Below are positions 53,468-61,762 of a DNA stretch of 64,000 nucleotides, piece after piece. Position numbers and translations under genes: made by a program. Position 1 is the first letter of the stretch; each line of letters opens with the position of its first letter. This DNA comes from Fibrisoma montanum (GTDB lineage Bacteria; Bacteroidota; Bacteroidia; Cytophagales; Spirosomataceae), in contig NZ_QXED01000015.1 in NCBI RefSeq assembly GCF_003583365.1, forward strand, positions 49,722-113,721, in the 5' to 3' direction. The notes under the pieces are model-generated. The model was not told the DNA's origin, did no database searches, and was given only the letters and a program-made list of their open reading frames with translations.

Positions 53468-54415
53468 ATGATACGACGCATTCAGTGGGTGATGGGACTG
53501 CTTACGGCCGGTATGCTTGCGGCCTGCCAGGCTGATCCGGAAGGCCGGTCGCTCACGCCAACCCTCACTGTGTTTGCCGACAAACCGGACCCGATGCCGC
53601 AGTCGGCCAGCGGCCCGGCCAGCGTTCCCGATGGGATGGTCTACGTGCCGGGCGGCCTGACGCAGATCGGGGCAGACGATGGGCAGGCGTGGGAAAAGCC
53701 GATATTCTGGGTGCAGGTCAAGCCGTTTTTCATGGACGAGCACCTGGTTACGGTGGCCGAGTTTCGCCGGTTCGTGGCCGCAACGGGCTACAGGACCGAA
53801 GCCGAAAAATTTGGCGACGGTGCCGTACTGGACGAAACCACCAAGCAGTGGACCCTGCGCAAAGGCGCCAACTGGTCGCATCCGCAGGGACCCGACCAGC
53901 CCCCGGCCCCCGACAACCATCCCGTTACGCAGGTATCCTGGAATGATGCGCAGGCCTACGCCCGCTGGGCCGGTAAGCGGCTGCCCTCCGAGTTTGAGTG
54001 GGAGCACGCAGCCCGCAACGCAACCAACAGCCGCACCCTTTACCCCTTCGGTAATGAGTTGAAAACCAGTGCGGGTAAATTCCTGGCCAACACCTGGAAC
54101 GGTACGTTTCCGGAAGCCGATGCCGTGCTGGATGGCTTTCACCTGACGTCGCCGGTAGGGCAATTCGGCAAAACCCCGCTTGGGCTGACCGACATGACCG
54201 GCAATGTGTGGCAGTGGTGCGAAGACTGGCGGCAAAACTACGCCGACGTGGTGGCCGGACAGCCGCCCGCCAACCCGACTGAGAAAGTACAGCGGGGCGG
54301 GTCGTTTCTGTGCGAACCGGGCTGGTGCCACGGTTACCGGGTATCGGGCCGGTCGTTTACCTCGCCCGAAACAGCGCTGATGCACGTTGGGTTTCGGTGC
54401 GTGAAAGATGTGTAA
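53468..54415 (+). CDS. Formylglycine-generating-enzyme family lipoprotein
   Basis: A 315-residue exported protein with lipobox LAAC near residue 20. From about 52 the FGE/SUMF1 domain begins: MVYVPGGLTQIGADDGQAWEKPIFWVQVKPFFMDEHLVTVAEFRRFV, then HPVTQVSWNDAQAYARWAGKRLPSEFEWEHAAR, GLTDMTGNVWQWCEDW, and the C-terminal RGGSFLCEPGWCHGYRVSGR, which retains the two Cys that form the copper-binding active site of true FGE. FGE converts a Cys of type I sulfatases to formylglycine; related proteins are EgtB- or kinase-linked. No sulfatase is encoded in this window, so the target is elsewhere, and an envelope location means it would act on exported sulfatases. Confidence 0.88.
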   Translation: MIRRIQWVMGLLTAGMLAACQADPEGRSLTPTLTVFADKPDPMPQSASGPASVPDGMVYVPGGLTQIGADDGQAWEKPIFWVQVKPFFMDEHLVTVAEFRRFVAATGYRTEAEKFGDGAVLDETTKQWTLRKGANWSHPQGPDQPPAPDNHPVTQVSWNDAQAYARWAGKRLPSEFEWEHAARNATNSRTLYPFGNELKTSAGKFLANTWNGTFPEADAVLDGFHLTSPVGQFGKTPLGLTDMTGNVWQWCEDWRQNYADVVAGQPPANPTEKVQRGGSFLCEPGWCHGYRVSGRSFTSPETALMHVGFRCVKDV

Positions 54416-54633
54416 GTGGGCTAAACGGGAACAAAAATGGCGATAGCCAGGAGCCACCGCCATTCCGAAACCCACTCTATGAGAAATAAAAGTCTAAAGA
54501 TCGTTTTTTCTGGTTTATACTTTCAATTAAAAGGTTAACCGTTTCACATACAGCGGTTGGTAGTTGTTTGTTCGATCAGATTTAACGTCTGACCGCACAA
54601 CCCGGCCGCAACCGTATGGCACACAAAAGCGCC

Positions 54634-55338
54634 TTACTGTCCACCCAGCGGAATCATGTAGCCAACGGTGCCCTGTGCCACAATAACCCGGCTGTCGGTG
54701 TTGATCTCTTCGGTAGTGCCCAGCGTATACAAACCACGTAGTTCAACGGTCAGGTGACCGGGACCGGCTTTCAGCGCGGCTCCCAGTCCGGCCGCTGCCC
54801 CGACGCTGAATCGGGTATCCAGCAACCCGTCGAGATCCTGCTTTACGCCATTATTCGTGGCGCGGTAGAGATACGAGCCGTAGGGACCAACGTTGAAAAA
54901 GATGCGGTTGCCCGTGGCCTGACCCGACGAAAATTTCAGCAGCAACGGCACTTCAATCTGGGTAAACCGGGCGTTGATCGACCCCAGAAAAGGAATTGAG
55001 GTGCTGAAACCAAACTGGCTTAAATTAACCTCCGGCTGAAAGGATACGGTGCCCCGGCCAAACTGAGCCATCACACCGGCGACGTAACCGAATTCTGCTT
55101 CAGCTCCCTGATTTTCCAGAAAATACGGGTTCGTAACGCCACCGCGCACCCCGATCCGAATAGCCGCTACATCGCTGGGCAGCATTCCGGTCGGTTGGGA
55201 AGACCCAACGGGCCGGGCACCGGCCTGGCGGCTTGTGGGCTGGGTGGGGGCAAATCCGCCCCGGTTCTGGGCATGGGCTGGCTCTGAAAGGGTGAACAGG
55301 ATAACGGGTATCGACAAAAGAAAAGAAAGTGGTTTCAT
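54634..55338 (-). CDS. Outer membrane beta-barrel protein (PorT/OmpW-like)
   Basis: 234 residues from the ATG at 55338, which gives a signal peptide (MKPLSFLLSIPVILFTLSEPAHAQ); an earlier in-frame start at 55398 adds 20 residues of poor leader. After a Pro/Gly/Arg-rich spacer of about 40 residues come amphipathic strands: IRIGVRGGVTNPYFL, AEFGYVAGVMAQFG, TVSFQPEVNLSQFGF, FTQIEVPLLLKFSSG, RIFFNVGPYGSYLYRA, VGAAAGLGAALKAG and HLTVELRGLYTLG. This is the small eight-strand barrel of the OMP_b-brl_2/PorT group. The function is unknown. It is divergent from the SDR gene. Confidence 0.87.
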   Translation of the reverse strand: MKPLSFLLSIPVILFTLSEPAHAQNRGGFAPTQPTSRQAGARPVGSSQPTGMLPSDVAAIRIGVRGGVTNPYFLENQGAEAEFGYVAGVMAQFGRGTVSFQPEVNLSQFGFSTSIPFLGSINARFTQIEVPLLLKFSSGQATGNRIFFNVGPYGSYLYRATNNGVKQDLDGLLDTRFSVGAAAGLGAALKAGPGHLTVELRGLYTLGTTEEINTDSRVIVAQGTVGYMIPLGGQ

Positions 55339-55577
55339 AAAGAGCCTGCTGGGAGATGACCACAAGTTTAGTCGGTATATTACAGAAAAAGAGAACATAT
55401 ATGAGGAAACAGATGGTACGTTTTAGCTTACGGTTGATTTCCTGAACACCTGCCCGACGGAAGCAGTTAAGCATGGGATGGCCGATAGCCGGCCGTCGTC
55501 AGGAAAGGTTGCGTTCTGGTTACTTACTTTATACCATTTTGTGTGCCAGACCTATCGCAACCGCAGCAAAATCAGCC

Positions 55578-56291
55578 ATGATCACTGAACATTCCCGTAC
55601 AGCCTTTATTACGGGCGCTAATAAAGGCATTGGCAAAGAAACCGCCCGGCAGCTTGCGCAGCAGGGTTTTGCCGTTTTCATCGGTGCCCGCGACATGACC
55701 AAAGGCCGCGAAGCCGCCGAAGAACTCTGTAATCAGGGCTTCGAAGCTACGTTTATTCACCTCGACATTACGGACCCGGTCAGCATCAAAAACGCGGTGG
55801 GTACGTTCTCGCAGAAAGCCGACCACCTCGATGTACTGATCAATAATGCGGCCGTGCTGGAAGATCACGGCGAGGACATTACCAAACTCAACACCGAGAT
55901 GCTGGACCGGACGCTGAAGTCGAACGTGACGGGCCCGATTCTGGTAACGCAGTATTTTTTGCCGTATCTGCTCAAAAGCCAGTCTGGAGCCCGGGTAATC
56001 AACGTATCGAGCGGGGCCGGCGCGCTGCACGACATGAACACCTATGCGCCCGCCTACAGCATTTCGAAAACCGCCCTGAACGCCGTGACGCGCCAGTTTG
56101 CGGCCGCCCTGCACAAGCAGAACATCGCGGTTAACTGCGTTGATCCGGGCTGGGTACGTACCGACATGGGTGGTTCCAGCGCCAGCCGACCGGTTGAGAA
56201 AGGAGCCGAAACCATCGTCTGGCTGGCCGCCGAAGCGTCGCCAACCGAAACCGGCAAATTCTGGCACGACAAACGCGAAGTGGAGTGGTGA
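55578..56291 (+). CDS. SDR family oxidoreductase (carbonyl-reductase-like)
   Basis: 237 residues from the ATG at 55578, chosen because it begins just before the Rossmann strand; the frame is open further upstream but without coding character. Motifs are TGANKGIGKE (NADP-binding glycine loop), LDVLINNAAVLED, the Ser of VINVSSGAGAL, YSISKTALN (YxxxK) and VNCVDPGWVRTDMGG. The sequence type (GANKGIGKETARQLAQQG) is that of plant and bacterial carbonyl reductases. NADPH is likely the cofactor. The substrate is not predictable. A perfect 24-bp dyad follows its stop and may terminate it. Confidence 0.92.
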   Translation: MITEHSRTAFITGANKGIGKETARQLAQQGFAVFIGARDMTKGREAAEELCNQGFEATFIHLDITDPVSIKNAVGTFSQKADHLDVLINNAAVLEDHGEDITKLNTEMLDRTLKSNVTGPILVTQYFLPYLLKSQSGARVINVSSGAGALHDMNTYAPAYSISKTALNAVTRQFAAALHKQNIAVNCVDPGWVRTDMGGSSASRPVEKGAETIVWLAAEASPTETGKFWHDKREVEW

Positions 56292-56309
56292 TTTGGTCTG
56301 ACGTGACCC

Positions 56310-56367
56310 GGTCTGACGGTACGTCTGACCGGGTAACACCAGGCCCGGTCAGACGTACCGTCAGACC
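56310..56367. repeat. GTCTGAC-type inverted repeat, copy 1 (24-bp arms)
   Basis: Perfect arms of 24 bases (56310-56333 and 56344-56367) with a 10-base loop. The left arm, built on GTCTGACGGTACGTC, recurs at 58429-58452 and 61650-61673. It lies 18 bases after the SDR stop, so it may end that transcript. Confidence 0.85.
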
Positions 56368-56706
56368 TTGATAGCGGTGTGGTCAGGTTGAGCACCTGAC
56401 CACACAGGTCGGTCATTTACATAAAAAGAAACTGTTACGAAAAAAGCCGTTTAATCTATATTTTTTCATTTTCGATAATAAAACTTGTTGCAAATGTTAC
56501 TTCTATTACATTTGCGCATCTTTGTTTTGGCTGATACTATACGTAAAAAAGGTTTATGCCCTCATACGTGGCGTTTAGTGTAGGTCACGTACCGTTGCTG
56601 GCTAATCGACTAACTGCCTTTCGTGCGTATACGTACCGGCGTGAGTTACTTGACAGTTCAATTTCCCAGTTTTTAATGTACACCACTTCTAAAACTTGTA
56701 CCAGGT
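56368..56706. other. Promoter region and leader of the coiled-coil/Sel1 gene pair
   Basis: Apart from the promoter at 56485-56514, no gene is supported. An open frame at 56556-56792 overlaps the next gene in another frame and lacks coding features. The leader would be about 185 bases; no riboswitch-like structure was recognised. Confidence 0.4.
56485..56514 (+). promoter_or_regulatory. Bacteroidota-type promoter upstream of the coiled-coil/Sel1 pair
   Basis: TTG at 56485-56487, 19 bases, then TACATTTG at 56507-56514: a perfect TTG-N19-TAnnTTTG. Confidence 0.8.
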
Positions 56707-57477
56707 ATGAGAAGACTTGTATTTCTCTTCTTTGGGGTAATAGCCCTATCCACCGTAACCCAGGCCCAATCGCAGACAAAGGCCGTACATGATTCGCTCA
56801 CGCAGCAGCTCGCTTATTTCCAGAAGAAAGCCCAGTATCTGGCCAAGCGGTCGAAAGGGCTGACCCAGCAGGTAACCAAACTGAATACCAAAAACAGGAA
56901 GCTGTTTCTGCACGTCGAAGCCCTGAAACAGGATAGTGTCCGCTTCAAACAGTTGCTGGAGGAGTCCTATGCCGAAAACAAGCGACTGGTGAAAGCCTAT
57001 GAACTGCGTATTCAGGGTATGGCCGGCGAACTCCGCGCGCTCCACGATTCGGTGGCTTCGCTGCGCGTGGTTAAGCATGATCTGGAAATGATCAAGAGCT
57101 ATTTTGCCACGGCCCGATTGGCCAAGCGCGAGTATGACCTCCCCGTCGATAAGGTTATCCAGACGCTGAACGACCTGTTTATCAGGCAAAGTTCGCCCTA
57201 CAAGATCAAGTCCATCTCCGATAAAGAGCTGGTGATTACGGAGGACTTTACCCTGAAACGCCAGACGTTACTGTTTATCAGGTCGAACGTTCCGATGCAG
57301 GGTGAGTACAAACTGATCATGAAACCGCATCCGTTCGATGATGACAAGACACTCGTTGACCTGCGGGATGCACTCGTACACAAGCGCGGGGATGTACTGG
57401 TAACCGACAGTAGTTCGGCGGATCAGTTGCGGGCCGAAAGCAGACTTTTCTCGTTCATCGACAAAGCGATCTATTGA
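56707..57477 (+). CDS. Exported coiled-coil protein of unknown function
   Basis: A 256-residue protein with a signal peptide (MRRLVFLFFGVIALSTVTQAQ). Residues 22 to about 140 look like a continuous coiled coil rich in Gln, Lys and Leu heptads (LTQQLAYFQKKAQYLAKRSKGLTQQV and on to ELRIQGMAGELRALHDSVASL). The C-terminal 110 residues look globular (YKIKSISDKELVITEDF, LLFIRSNVPMQGEYKLIMKPHPFDDDKTLVDLRD). I do not recognise a family. Its stop is followed after one base by the ATG of the Sel1-repeat gene, so the two are an operon, driven by the promoter at 56485-56514. It is probably periplasmic and may scaffold the Sel1 protein; this is inferred from position. Confidence 0.8.
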   Translation: MRRLVFLFFGVIALSTVTQAQSQTKAVHDSLTQQLAYFQKKAQYLAKRSKGLTQQVTKLNTKNRKLFLHVEALKQDSVRFKQLLEESYAENKRLVKAYELRIQGMAGELRALHDSVASLRVVKHDLEMIKSYFATARLAKREYDLPVDKVIQTLNDLFIRQSSPYKIKSISDKELVITEDFTLKRQTLLFIRSNVPMQGEYKLIMKPHPFDDDKTLVDLRDALVHKRGDVLVTDSSSADQLRAESRLFSFIDKAIY

Positions 57478-57478
57478 G

Positions 57479-58390
57479 ATGAATCCGTATGGCAAGTACA
57501 TACTTCTGGTGGTGTTTCTGACTGCCGGTAGGGAGTGCTTGGCAGACCCCTCCGTAGTCGCATCGGCTCCGCAGACCTGGCGTCGGGATTCAACGGTTGT
57601 TCCCGAAAAGCAGCGACTGGTCGACGAGGGTCTGCGTTTCTGGGACCAGAAAGACTACGTCAAGGCTGAACAATGCTTTCGGAAAGCAGCCGATAAGGGC
57701 TACAGCTGGGGGCAATACAATCTGGCGCTCTGTTATTTTCATGGCAGGGGCGCTGCCAAAGATCTGCCGAAGGCGGCCGTGCTGTTTCAGCTGGCCGCCC
57801 GGCAGGGAAATCCCGAAGCCCAGTGTTGCCTGGCGACCATGTACCACTTCGGGATGGGGATGAATACGAATTATGAACAGGCGCTGCGGTGGTATACACT
57901 GGCGGCCAAAGCCGGAAATGTGCAGGCGCACACCTACATCGGCTCGATGTATCAGTTTGGACAGGGTGTTGAACGAAACTACCAGACGGCTTATGACTGG
58001 TATCAGAAAGCGGCTGGTAAAGACTGCGCCAACGCCATGTACTACCTCGGTACCCTGTACGAAGCCGGTAACGGCGTGGAGAAGAACCCGAAGGAAGCGC
58101 TGAAGTGGTACAGGGCCTCTGCCGACCAGAACAACGCGGAGGCCTGTTACCGGGCCTTCCGGATTTATTATTACGAACTTGCGGATGCTGCCAACGGGTA
58201 CAATTATTTGACCCGGGCAGCCGCTCAGAACCACGTCGGAGCGCTTTATGAGCTGGGCGAGACGCATTATCTGGGGTTGCTGGGGCGGCCGGTCGATCGC
58301 AAAAAAGCCCGATTGCATTACACAAAGGCCGCGGACGCCGGTAACTCGATGGCGCAGATGGCTCTCAAAGTGAGAACTTTTGACGAGTAG
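57479..58390 (+). CDS. Exported Sel1-like repeat protein
   Basis: A 303-residue protein with an N-terminal signal (MNPYGKYILLVVFLTAGRECLA). From about residue 55 it consists of six or seven Sel1-like repeats of about 36 residues with the pattern AxxxFxxAAxxGxxxAQxxLAxxYxxGxGVxxNxxxAxxWY, for example AVLFQLAARQGNPEAQCCLATMYHFG and ALRWYTLAAKAGNVQAHTYIGSMYQFG. Such TPR-like arrays bind proteins, often in signalling or cell-envelope complexes. It is translationally adjacent to the coiled-coil gene (one base apart). The binding partner is unknown. Confidence 0.9.
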   Translation: MNPYGKYILLVVFLTAGRECLADPSVVASAPQTWRRDSTVVPEKQRLVDEGLRFWDQKDYVKAEQCFRKAADKGYSWGQYNLALCYFHGRGAAKDLPKAAVLFQLAARQGNPEAQCCLATMYHFGMGMNTNYEQALRWYTLAAKAGNVQAHTYIGSMYQFGQGVERNYQTAYDWYQKAAGKDCANAMYYLGTLYEAGNGVEKNPKEALKWYRASADQNNAEACYRAFRIYYYELADAANGYNYLTRAAAQNHVGALYELGETHYLGLLGRPVDRKKARLHYTKAADAGNSMAQMALKVRTFDE

Positions 58391-58394
58391 TGCG

Positions 58395-58560
58395 GGGTGA
58401 GGAGCAGGGGGCATGGGGGGATGATTCGGGTCTGACGGTACGTCTGACCGGGTCACGCCAGACCGAGTCACGCCAGACCGGATCTGGCCAGATCCGGTCT
58501 GGCGTGACCCGCGCATAGGCGCTACTCCTTGCCCCCAGCCCCTTGCCCCACGCCTGTCAG
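58395..58560. repeat. Composite G-arm/dyad/C-arm repeat, copy A
   Basis: Between two convergent genes: a G-rich run (58395-58420), the GTCTGAC word (58429-58452), a perfect 42-base palindrome (58467-58508) and a C-rich run (58525-58555). The layout is shared with 61575-61760. It can form a large stem and may terminate both genes. Confidence 0.7.
58467..58508. repeat. Perfect 42-base palindrome
   Basis: 58467-58487 is exactly complementary to 58488-58508 with no loop. The arms begin GTCACGCCAGACC, and the same 13-mer without the first bases is repeated just before it (GTCACGCCAGACCG at 58452-58465). Confidence 0.85.
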
Positions 58561-58594
58561 GAGGGTTTCGCGGATCAGGTGGCTGAGTACGCCA

Positions 58595-59710
58595 TCATTC
58601 TGGCATTTGGTTGACAGTCACCGAAAGACTAACATCCTTCTCGGGGTCGTAATACAGAACGCATCCCCACGAACCGCTGTGGCCAAGCAGCGTGTAAGGG
58701 CCAATCCGAAGCCGCCGAATACCCAAACCGTAGTCGCTGGTTGGAGAGCCAAGCATGAACCGTGCATTGTTTTCGGGCCGGAAATCTATCATCTGCGTCA
58801 GCGTGGTTGGTTTTTTAAATAGGCGACCGCCAAACAGGCTCCGTATGAACCGGTGCAGATCAGCATGGGTAGACACCAGACCACCCCCGCCCCAGTCGAA
58901 CGAGGTGTTTATGTGCCGAAGCGATAGTTCGCCAACGTACGGATAGAGCAGGGGTACCTGACCACGGGGCGGCTGGTAAAACTCCAGGTAGGTATTATCC
59001 ATCCCCAACGGCTCGAACAGGCGCTCCGTCAGGGCCTGGTGCAGGGGCTTGTTCGTAAGCTGTTCGATCAGGATAGCCAGTAACACGTAGTTGGTATCGG
59101 CGTAATGCATCCGTTCGCCCGGAGGAGCTACGGCCTTGTTGGCCAGATTCAACTGCTCAAAACACTGCATGATGGTCTCCGCCGACCATTGCTGTTGTGG
59201 GTTCGCCATCACATTGGCCAGAAACCCGTCATTGTCGATATAGTCAGCCAGCCCGCTCGTGTGCCGGAGCAGATGTTCGACGGTGATGGAGCGTCCATAA
59301 TCGTGTCCGCCGAACCGATGCAGGCGGTCAGGGTGAACGTAACGAACGCCTTTCAGCCGGTCTGCGATCCGGTCCGACAGGGCGAGCCGACCTTCTTCCA
59401 TCAATTGCAGGACGAGCGTAGCCGTGACCAGTTTCGAGATGCTGGCGATGCGAAAGGCATGCCTGTCCGTGATGGTTTCGCCCGTTTCGGGTACTCGACC
59501 GGCTGCCCCGCTGAACTGATCTGGCCCCTGCAACTCCATCGATACGTAATGAATGGGGTGGTGGCCACCGGGTTGTATGGCCTTGTCCAGCAGGTTCTGG
59601 ATTTGTAAGGTGTTCATGGTCTTATGGTCTTGTTTGTCAAAGAGATAGTAGCCGCCGAGCGTCGTCAGGCTAAAGGCCAGAACGCTCAGCCACAAACTAG
59701 GCCGTTTCAT
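58595..59710 (-). CDS. Serine hydrolase (beta-lactamase class C/PBP4-like family)
   Basis: A 371-residue protein of the beta-lactamase-related serine hydrolases. An N-terminal hydrophobic segment (LWLSVLAFSLTTLGGYYLF) makes it exported or membrane-anchored. Catalytic motifs are SISK (SxxK), HYADTNYVLL with the Tyr/Asn-like element YAD, and LLGHSGSWGC with HSG in place of KTG, as in esterases and D-aminopeptidases of this superfamily rather than true AmpC enzymes. It probably acts on peptidoglycan peptides, D-amino-acid amides or esters. Its start overlaps the stop of the upstream reductase gene by 14 bases, so they are coupled. Confidence 0.9.
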   Translation of the reverse strand: MKRPSLWLSVLAFSLTTLGGYYLFDKQDHKTMNTLQIQNLLDKAIQPGGHHPIHYVSMELQGPDQFSGAAGRVPETGETITDRHAFRIASISKLVTATLVLQLMEEGRLALSDRIADRLKGVRYVHPDRLHRFGGHDYGRSITVEHLLRHTSGLADYIDNDGFLANVMANPQQQWSAETIMQCFEQLNLANKAVAPPGERMHYADTNYVLLAILIEQLTNKPLHQALTERLFEPLGMDNTYLEFYQPPRGQVPLLYPYVGELSLRHINTSFDWGGGGLVSTHADLHRFIRSLFGGRLFKKPTTLTQMIDFRPENNARFMLGSPTSDYGLGIRRLRIGPYTLLGHSGSWGCVLYYDPEKDVSLSVTVNQMPE

Positions 59711-60851
59711 GGCTTGATGACGTAAGGTGGACGAACTGATTGGCCGCTACCGGTGCGGGATACGTACAATATTGGCTGAACACGCGCAAAAACGCATCCG
59801 GGTCGAAAGCCGCTTCCGGCGTGAGTACCCCCCGTTTGGTTAGTTGCCCTTCGGCCAGCAGCGACAACCCAACGGCCAGTGGAATCCCCGTCATGCCACC
59901 CATACCCGGCGCAAAAGCCGTTAAACTGATGGCCAGTTGCTTCCGCTGACCACCAATCCAGCCCTCACCCCAGGCAAAAAGTGACGGAACCTCGGCCACG
60001 TCGCCCGGAATTATGTCCTCCGGTGTCGGATTAGTCTGCTGCTCCTGAGCAATCTGGTCGGCGGCTTCGGCTACGGTAAGCTGTCCCTGATTCACCGCAG
60101 CGGCCAGTTGCGCTATGCCCAGATACGTTGCCTCCTGCATGTGCATCAGGTTTTTGCATTCGCGAAGGCCGGGCAGCAACAGCGGCAGGGTTACCGCTTC
60201 GGGGTGCCCGAGTGTATAAAACGTCCGTTCGCCCGCGCCGGGGTAGTGCAGACTGACCGGTTCCAGCGGCCGGGCCGTTTGCCGCTTTCCGTTCTGATGC
60301 ACGTCGATCTGGCCCGTAAACTGGTGAACCCAGTGTTCAATGGCCGCCCGGCTGTCGCCGGTATCAAACGACGACTCAACCCGCCAACCGGTGTACAGCC
60401 GGTCGATCTGGTCGAAGGACGCGGCCAGTTTCATCGCCAGCAGATTTGATACGCCAGGACTGGCCCCCAATCCAATCACGGCTGTAATCCCTGCTTCGTT
60501 GGCCGATGCACTCAGGCTGAGCATATCGAGCGTCGGCTCCCAGTCGTCGCAGAGGTCGAGGTAATGACAGCCCGTCTGAATGGCGGCTTTGAGTGTCGGC
60601 ACGCCGAACCGATAATACGGCCCGACGCAGTTGAGCACTACGTCGTGTGGGCGCAGTGCCTGCTGCAACGCGGACTGATCGGTAACGTCGAGGGATATTG
60701 CTTCGGCTTTCGGGCCGCAGGTATCGGCCAGTGCCTGGGCTACACGCAGATTTCGGTCGGCGATGGTCAGCCGGCTGACCGAATCAAACTGTACGACGGT
60801 TTGAGCAGCCCACTGGCCCATGCTCCCCGCCCCTAACAGCATTACGTTCAT
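59697..60851 (-). CDS. Saccharopine dehydrogenase NADP-binding family protein
   Basis: 384 residues from the ATG at 60851, which starts exactly at the Rossmann strand (MNVMLLGAGSMGQW); an in-frame start at 60914 adds 21 residues without family support. The domain is of the saccharopine-dehydrogenase type: GAGSMGQ nucleotide loop, DVVLNCVGPYYRFGVPTLKAAIQTGCHYLDLCDDW, and VIGLGASPGVSNLLAMKLA, all conserved in LYS9-like reductases. The enzyme probably reduces or oxidises an amino acid or imine with NADP. True lysine metabolism is doubtful, since no other lysine gene is near. It overlaps the serine hydrolase by 14 bases. The regulator at 60951 lies directly upstream. Confidence 0.88.
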   Translation of the reverse strand: MNVMLLGAGSMGQWAAQTVVQFDSVSRLTIADRNLRVAQALADTCGPKAEAISLDVTDQSALQQALRPHDVVLNCVGPYYRFGVPTLKAAIQTGCHYLDLCDDWEPTLDMLSLSASANEAGITAVIGLGASPGVSNLLAMKLAASFDQIDRLYTGWRVESSFDTGDSRAAIEHWVHQFTGQIDVHQNGKRQTARPLEPVSLHYPGAGERTFYTLGHPEAVTLPLLLPGLRECKNLMHMQEATYLGIAQLAAAVNQGQLTVAEAADQIAQEQQTNPTPEDIIPGDVAEVPSLFAWGEGWIGGQRKQLAISLTAFAPGMGGMTGIPLAVGLSLLAEGQLTKRGVLTPEAAFDPDAFLRVFSQYCTYPAPVAANQFVHLTSSSHETA

Positions 60852-60950
60852 GATGTTGCGTTGGTTGGTTGACGGGACAAAGTTGGGGTGGGCGGCTAGG
60901 TCATTGCTTGACATCGATCAAAAGCCGATTTGACCAATGTCAAAAAACAC

Positions 60951-61544
60951 TCAGTCGATCCGGGCGCGGATGCGACTCAGTGTTTCGAGCGTAATACCGA
61001 GGTAAGACGCGATGTAGCTCAGGGGGACTTTCTGCACCAGGTAGGGCTCGTTGCGCAGCAGGTCGGCATAGCGTTCGGCGGCCGTGTGGAATTGCAGGGA
61101 AAAGATGCGCTGCTCCAGCCACATCGTGTAGTAATCGTTACTCAGCCGGTCGATCTGGTCGATCTCAGGATACGTCGTTCGCAGCGATTGCAGGGCGGTG
61201 TAGTCGAGCAGCGTTACCGCCGATTCTTCCAGCAGTTGGATAGCCGACTGGCTGGGGACCTGAAGGTAGAAGCTCTGGAAAGACGTGACGAAATCGCCCG
61301 GAAAGAAAAAGGCGGTCGTTACGTCGGTGGTTCCGCTCCGGCCTTCCGGCTTGAGGTGAAAGATGCGGGCCGAGCCGCTTTGCAGCGTAGCGACGGTGCG
61401 GCAAACGAATCCCTGACGGCACAGGTAATAACCTTTGGGCAGCAGCTCCTGGCGTGTAACGGCATCGTAGGCCGCACGAGCCGATGGCGACAGCTCATCG
61501 ACCAGTTGCAGATAGCGCTGGCGGAGGGATTGAAGGGGGTTCAT
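60951..61544 (-). CDS. Crp/Fnr family transcriptional regulator
   Basis: 197 residues from the ATG at 61544; an earlier in-frame start at 61637 would run into the G-rich repeat, so it is rejected. It has an N-terminal cyclic-nucleotide-type cupin (LLPKGYYLCRQGFVCRTVATLQSG, then GDFVTSFQSFYLQVPSQSAIQLLEES) and a C-terminal helix-turn-helix (VPLSYIASYLGITLETLSRIRARI). No Fnr-type cluster Cys is present, so a ligand other than iron-sulfur is expected. Placed 100 bases upstream of the reductase and serine hydrolase pair on the same strand, it may regulate them. Confidence 0.92.
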   Translation of the reverse strand: MNPLQSLRQRYLQLVDELSPSARAAYDAVTRQELLPKGYYLCRQGFVCRTVATLQSGSARIFHLKPEGRSGTTDVTTAFFFPGDFVTSFQSFYLQVPSQSAIQLLEESAVTLLDYTALQSLRTTYPEIDQIDRLSNDYYTMWLEQRIFSLQFHTAAERYADLLRNEPYLVQKVPLSYIASYLGITLETLSRIRARID

Positions 61545-61574
61545 AACCCGAAAATACACCAGAATGACGGCAAG

Positions 61575-61762
61575 GCAAGAAGGGCAGGGGGCGTTGAGCA
61601 GGGGGCGAAGGGCATGGGGCAGGGGTAGGGATCGCAAGAATACGCGATAGGTCTGACGGTACGTCTGACCGGGTCACGCCTGACCGGGTCACGCTTGACC
61701 CGCGCAAGGGGCTTGGAGCAGGGGGCAGGGGGTAGAGACCCACGCCCCCTGCCTCAAGCCCT
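61575..61762. repeat. Composite G-arm/dyad/C-arm repeat, copy B
   Basis: G-rich run 61575-61630, the GTCTGAC word at 61650-61673, repeats of GGGTCACGC at 61671 and 61686, a second G-rich run (61704-61733) and a short C-rich run (61741-61762). It fills the gap between the methyltransferase stop and the Crp-family gene start. Confidence 0.7.

Noticed and set aside
53450..54475. 341-codon minus-strand open frame
   Set aside because: Antisense to the formylglycine-generating-enzyme gene; composition is that of the complement.
56556..56792. 78-codon open frame after the 56485 promoter
   Set aside because: It overlaps the signal peptide codons of the coiled-coil protein in another frame and has no coding features.
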